Source: Cytophagaceae bacterium UBA6715 (GTDB lineage Bacteria; Bacteroidota; Bacteroidia; Cytophagales; Spirosomataceae). Taken from it: DNA of 10,853 nucleotides. The position numbers and the translations under genes were made by a program. The stretch spans positions 1-10,853 of the forward strand of contig DKIP01000064.1 of assembly GCA_002454335.1 (NCBI GenBank), written 5' to 3'. A model generated the notes under the pieces. The model was not told the origin of the DNA. It saw only the letters and a list, made by a program, of their open reading frames with translations, and did not search any database. Positions 8,072 to 10,853 of this stretch are shown one piece after another. Numbering within the stretch: position 1 is the first letter of the stretch; every line of letters begins with the position of its first letter.

Positions 8072-8248
8072 CTATCAGAACTAGGATTGAGTTAAAATAA
8101 ACATGACATTAACTCATACCTAGACAAGATAGCGATATTCAAAGAGTTTTGAAAAAGTTTACCAAGAAATTGATAAACTAAGCATACGAATTCAAGTTAA
8201 AAAACGTTAGCTACATGGGCACAACCCTGCCGGCGTCCACGGCAATAT
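8072..8248. other. Intergenic region between nadB and the surface-protein cluster
   Basis: This 177-base A/T-rich gap should hold the promoter of the three-gene cluster and the end of nadB transcription, both read on the minus strand. I searched the minus strand for TAnnTTTG and found only imperfect candidates, for example TATCTTG (plus-strand 8125-8131) with TTTG eight bases further upstream (8140-8143), a spacing too short for a standard -33/-7 pair. No small gene or RNA is apparent. Confidence 0.6.
8217..8244 (-). terminator. Possible weak hairpin pair just after nadB
   Basis: Four bases after the nadB stop, the transcript can form TGCCG/CGGCA with a 7-base loop (8228-8244) and then GGG/CCC with a 5-base loop (8217-8227). 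A run of six T lies a further 12 bases downstream (8199-8204). The stems are short and the T-run is not adjacent, so this is a poor match to an intrinsic terminator and some readthrough into the surface cluster is possible. Confidence 0.25.
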
Positions 8249-9826
8249 TTACCGCAAATCGATGTTATAATGCAAGCCCTTATTTTGACGTTGCGCCCGA
8301 GCATGTTTAATAATTAAATACGCGACATTGATCATATTCCGCAATTCACACAAGGGAACCGTAATACGCGATTGCTTATACAATTCTTCATGTTCTAAAT
8401 AAATCAACTCCAAACGATCATAGGCCCGTTTCAACCGGCGATCTGTACGAACAATTCCCACATAATTCGACATGATGGACTCCAGTTCTCGAGTCATCTC
8501 GGTTACCAATACCAATTCCTCCGGATTTCGCGTGCCCGAATCATCCCAATCGGGAATACCAGCAGGTAAAACTTGGGTGCCATATTGGCTCACTGATTTT
8601 TCGAAAGCATTATGTGCATAAACGATTGCCTCTAACAACGAGTTCGATGCCAAACGATTCGCGCCATGCAATCCCGTATGCGAACATTCACCCGCGGCAT
8701 ATAGATTTTCTATATTGGTTTGACCAAAATGATCTACGATAATTCCACCACATAAATAATGTTGGGCCGGTACGACTGGGATCATGTCGGCCGACATATC
8801 CAATCCCAACTCCTTCAAGCAATGGGCATAAATCATCGGAAAATGCTGAAGAATTTCCTCCTTCGGAATATGACGGGTATCCAAATAGACGTGATCTACG
8901 CCATGAATTTTCATTTCGGAATCAATAGCGCGTGCCACAATGTCACGAGGCGCCAAAGACAAGCGCTCATCGTATTTCTCCATAAAAGTAGAACCATCTT
9001 GGTTCTTCAAAATACCCCCATGGCCACGAACTGCCTCGGATATTAAAAAGGATGGTTTCTTCCCAGGATTATATAATGCCGTAGGGTGAAATTGAATAAA
9101 CTCCATGCCTTGAACAAATGCCTTGGCCCGATAAGCCATCGCAATTCCATCACCTGTTGCTATGGTCGGATTGGTTGTCGACTGGTAAACTTGACCAATT
9201 CCCCCCGTCGCTAGGAGCGTAGTTTTGCCCAAAAAGGTTTCCACTTTTTGGGTTTTCTTATTCAAGACATAAACGCCATAACATTGTTTGCCCGGGGTAT
9301 CTTTTGTCACCTTATCCCCCAAATGATGTTGGGTAATCAAATCAACAGCAAAATAATGGGTAAAAAAATCAACAGATCCAAAAGACTTAACTTTGGCTAA
9401 TAAAGCGCGTTCAATTTCATTCCCGGTCGAATCCTTATAATGCAAAATGCGCTTATCTGAATGTCCACCTTCTTTGACTAGATCAAAAGAACCATCCGAC
9501 CTCCGGTCAAAATCTGTCCCATATGCTATCAGCTCACGAAGTCTTTCCGGCGCTTCCTTTACGACCATTTCCACAACTTCCTGATCACTAATAAAATCGC
9601 CTGCCACCATGGTATCCTTTATGTGCTTCTCAAAGGAATCGTCCGTATCCCAAACAGCAGCGATACCTCCTTGCGCATATTTGGTATTCGTTTCTTCTGC
9701 AACGGTTTTGGTAATCAACGCGATTTTAATGGGTATATTTTGCTCCTCGAAGTGTTGAGCAACTTTGACAGTATAGGATAACCCTGCTATCCCCGAACCA
9801 ATCACAATAAAATCATACGTAGGCAT
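8249..9826 (-). CDS. nadB: L-aspartate oxidase
   Basis: Cytoplasmic FAD enzyme that oxidises L-aspartate to iminoaspartate, the first step of de novo NAD synthesis; quinolinate synthase (NadA) uses the product. The protein is 525 residues, close to the roughly 540 of the E. coli enzyme. Residues 7-16 are the dinucleotide-binding IVIGSGIAGL, and KYAQGGIAAV (49-58) is the conserved flavoprotein loop. Expected active-site residues are present: Glu119 in EGGHS, His247 in QFHPTAL, Arg294 in APRDIVARAI, His356 in PAQHYLCGG and Arg391 in GANRLASNSLLEA. The C-terminal helical domain is complete (PLCELRNMINVAYLIIKHA). The start at 9826 (MPTYDF) is chosen because it places the FAD motif at the N-terminus as usual; an in-frame ATG at 9904 would add 26 unrelated residues and overlap the promoter of the divergent gene. 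The fumarate reductase/succinate dehydrogenase flavoprotein family is related, but these motifs and the length favour NadB. nadA and nadC are not in the window. Confidence 0.97.
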   Translation of the reverse strand: MPTYDFIVIGSGIAGLSYTVKVAQHFEEQNIPIKIALITKTVAEETNTKYAQGGIAAVWDTDDSFEKHIKDTMVAGDFISDQEVVEMVVKEAPERLRELIAYGTDFDRRSDGSFDLVKEGGHSDKRILHYKDSTGNEIERALLAKVKSFGSVDFFTHYFAVDLITQHHLGDKVTKDTPGKQCYGVYVLNKKTQKVETFLGKTTLLATGGIGQVYQSTTNPTIATGDGIAMAYRAKAFVQGMEFIQFHPTALYNPGKKPSFLISEAVRGHGGILKNQDGSTFMEKYDERLSLAPRDIVARAIDSEMKIHGVDHVYLDTRHIPKEEILQHFPMIYAHCLKELGLDMSADMIPVVPAQHYLCGGIIVDHFGQTNIENLYAAGECSHTGLHGANRLASNSLLEAIVYAHNAFEKSVSQYGTQVLPAGIPDWDDSGTRNPEELVLVTEMTRELESIMSNYVGIVRTDRRLKRAYDRLELIYLEHEELYKQSRITVPLCELRNMINVAYLIIKHARAQRQNKGLHYNIDLR

Positions 9827-9942
9827 CCTGTTTTCGATTTTCCTGCAAATTAACCAAAAAGCGCTTTGGAAAAGAAAAGTAGATAATTTATTGTAGCTTT
9901 GCATTTGAAAAAATTTAAACCCTTTAAAATCAATCTATCTAC
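9827..9942. promoter_or_regulatory. Divergent promoter region between nadB and the coiled-coil gene
   Basis: A 116-base A/T-rich gap serves two genes facing away from each other, so it must hold promoters in both directions. A consensus-like -7 element is visible for the rightward gene (entry at 9894-9901). For nadB the best candidate is TTAATTTG (plus-strand 9846-9853), one mismatch from TAnnTTTG, only about 20 bases before the ATG and without a clear -33 element. No operator-like palindrome stands out. Confidence 0.6.
9894..9901 (+). promoter_or_regulatory. Bacteroidota-type -7 promoter element TAGCTTTG for the coiled-coil gene
   Basis: TAGCTTTG matches the TAnnTTTG -7 consensus of the primary sigma factor in Bacteroidota. 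It lies 41 bases before the ATG at 9943, giving a predicted leader of roughly 30-35 bases. A TTTG at 9865-9868 could be the -33 element, but the 25-base spacer is longer than the usual 19-21, so the pair is imperfect. Confidence 0.5.
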
Positions 9943-10853
9943 ATGGAATCTTCCAACAACACTTCTAAAATTGCGTTGATTGTTTTAGCAGTCTTAACCG
10001 CAGTACTTGGTGTACTCTATTTCCGTTCGAATCAATTAAACAACGAACAAGCGACAACCATCGAAGAAAAAGCGACTGAATTAGCAAATACACGCACTTC
10101 GCTGGATTCTATCTCGACTCAATTGGATGCCAAAATCGCAGAAATCAAGTCTCTAGGCGGACAAGTTGCCGATTTAGAAGCTTTAAAAGTTCAATTGGAG
10201 CAAGATAAAGCATCGTTAAAACAAGCAAACCACGCAACAATCGCTTCCTATGAAACAAAAATCAAGGAATACAATTTGGTATTGACTCAAAAAGATGGCG
10301 AAATCGTTGAATTGAAGAAACAAAATGGAATTTTAACCGAAAGTAATCAAGTGTTGACAACGCAAAACACTAACTTGAATAATGAGAATTCCGGTTTAAA
10401 AAACCAAAACAAATCGTTGACAGATACATTAGCCGAAACAGCAGCTAAGAACAAAGAATTAGCGCGCAAGGTTAGTATCGCAGCTGCATTGAAAGCTCAA
10501 AATTTACGTGTACTCGCTGTGAATGCCAAAGGTAAAGAAACAGAGCGTGCGCGTTTAAATGGTAAAAAAATTGAAAAATTGAAAGTTGTCTTCACACTTG
10601 CTAACAACCCAATCACGAAATTAGAGAACAAAACAATTTATGTTCGTGTGATTGACGGCGAAGGCGCTACACTTTCTGATGAATCAATTGGTTCAGGAAA
10701 AGTGAATGTGAACGGCAAAGAAGTCATCTATACAACTAAACAAGTTATTACATATACAAATGACAACCAAGAAGTAAGCGTTGTTTACCCACGTGGTGGC
10801 GTTGCTTACAAACCAGGTAAATATACTGTAGAGTTAATCGCAGAAGGATTTAC
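9943..10853 (+). CDS. Membrane-anchored coiled-coil protein, C-terminus beyond the window (partial)
   Basis: An open frame begins ATGGAATCTTCC and runs 303 codons plus two bases to the window edge without a stop. A short N-terminus (MESSNNTSK) is followed by one transmembrane segment (about residues 10-27, IALIVLAVLTAVLGVLYF). Residues about 31-185 are rich in Glu, Lys, Gln, Asn and Leu with heptad-like spacing, a long coiled coil. From about 205 a different, probably beta-rich domain starts: KIEKLKVVFTLANNP, KTIYVRVIDGEG, VIYTTKQVITYTN, YKPGKYTVELIAEGF. I recall similar TM/coil/beta proteins annotated as hypothetical in Bacteroidota, but I cannot name a family. With no cleavable signal and a single N-terminal anchor, either topology is possible. 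The start is supported by the promoter upstream; there is no Shine-Dalgarno sequence, as is common in this phylum. Function is unknown; labels such as chromosome-segregation protein would rest only on the coil. Confidence 0.92.
   Translation, partial: MESSNNTSKIALIVLAVLTAVLGVLYFRSNQLNNEQATTIEEKATELANTRTSLDSISTQLDAKIAEIKSLGGQVADLEALKVQLEQDKASLKQANHATIASYETKIKEYNLVLTQKDGEIVELKKQNGILTESNQVLTTQNTNLNNENSGLKNQNKSLTDTLAETAAKNKELARKVSIAAALKAQNLRVLAVNAKGKETERARLNGKKIEKLKVVFTLANNPITKLENKTIYVRVIDGEGATLSDESIGSGKVNVNGKEVIYTTKQVITYTNDNQEVSVVYPRGGVAYKPGKYTVELIAEGF

Noticed and set aside
8759..9046. Plus-strand open frame of 95 codons opposite nadB
   Set aside because: Antisense to a conserved enzyme gene with intact catalytic motifs; the translation has no recognisable features.
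8249..9826. Succinate dehydrogenase/fumarate reductase flavoprotein subunit instead of NadB
   Set aside because: The 525-residue length, EGGHS and PAQHYLCGG motifs and C-terminal domain fit L-aspartate oxidase, and no iron-sulfur or membrane-anchor subunit genes are adjacent.

Overview
The window looks like chromosomal DNA from a member of the Bacteroidota, probably a Cytophagales-like lineage; the phylum call is firmer than the order. Three things point there: the fibre protein starts with the Bacteroidota surface-protein module (LNYQAV...SPYSLYA), start codons lack Shine-Dalgarno sequences and have A/T-rich leaders, and a TAnnTTTG-type -7 promoter element (TAGCTTTG) precedes the rightmost gene. 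No phage structural genes other than fibre-like repeats, and no insertion sequence, tRNA, rRNA or CRISPR array, were seen.

Layout. From right to left on the minus strand lie nadB (L-aspartate oxidase, 8249-9826), a 177-base gap, and then three tightly packed genes, all with signal peptides: a 239-residue probable outer-membrane beta-barrel protein (7352-8071), a 615-residue fibre-like surface protein (5493-7340) and a 1819-residue autotransporter-associated-repeat (PATR) protein (25-5484). Gaps between the three are 11 and 8 bases, so they are very probably one transcription unit. On the plus strand, divergent from nadB across a 116-base gap, a membrane-anchored coiled-coil protein starts at 9943 and runs off the right edge.

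How they fit together. nadB is a housekeeping NAD-biosynthesis gene; nothing visible ties it to its neighbours. The three-gene block looks like a cell-surface display or adhesion module: a small barrel, a fibre combining a Bacteroidota N-terminal module with phage-tail-fibre-type repeats, and a giant beta-solenoid adhesin-like protein. The most striking feature is that the giant protein is a full-length internal tandem duplication. Residues 25-897 and 898-1819 align end to end, with four PATR repeats each in nearly identical register, and the end of unit 1 resembles the natural C-terminus of the protein. It has neither an autotransporter barrel nor a recognisable type IX sorting domain, so its route to or hold on the surface is unexplained. 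No gene-free stretch exceeds 300 bases.
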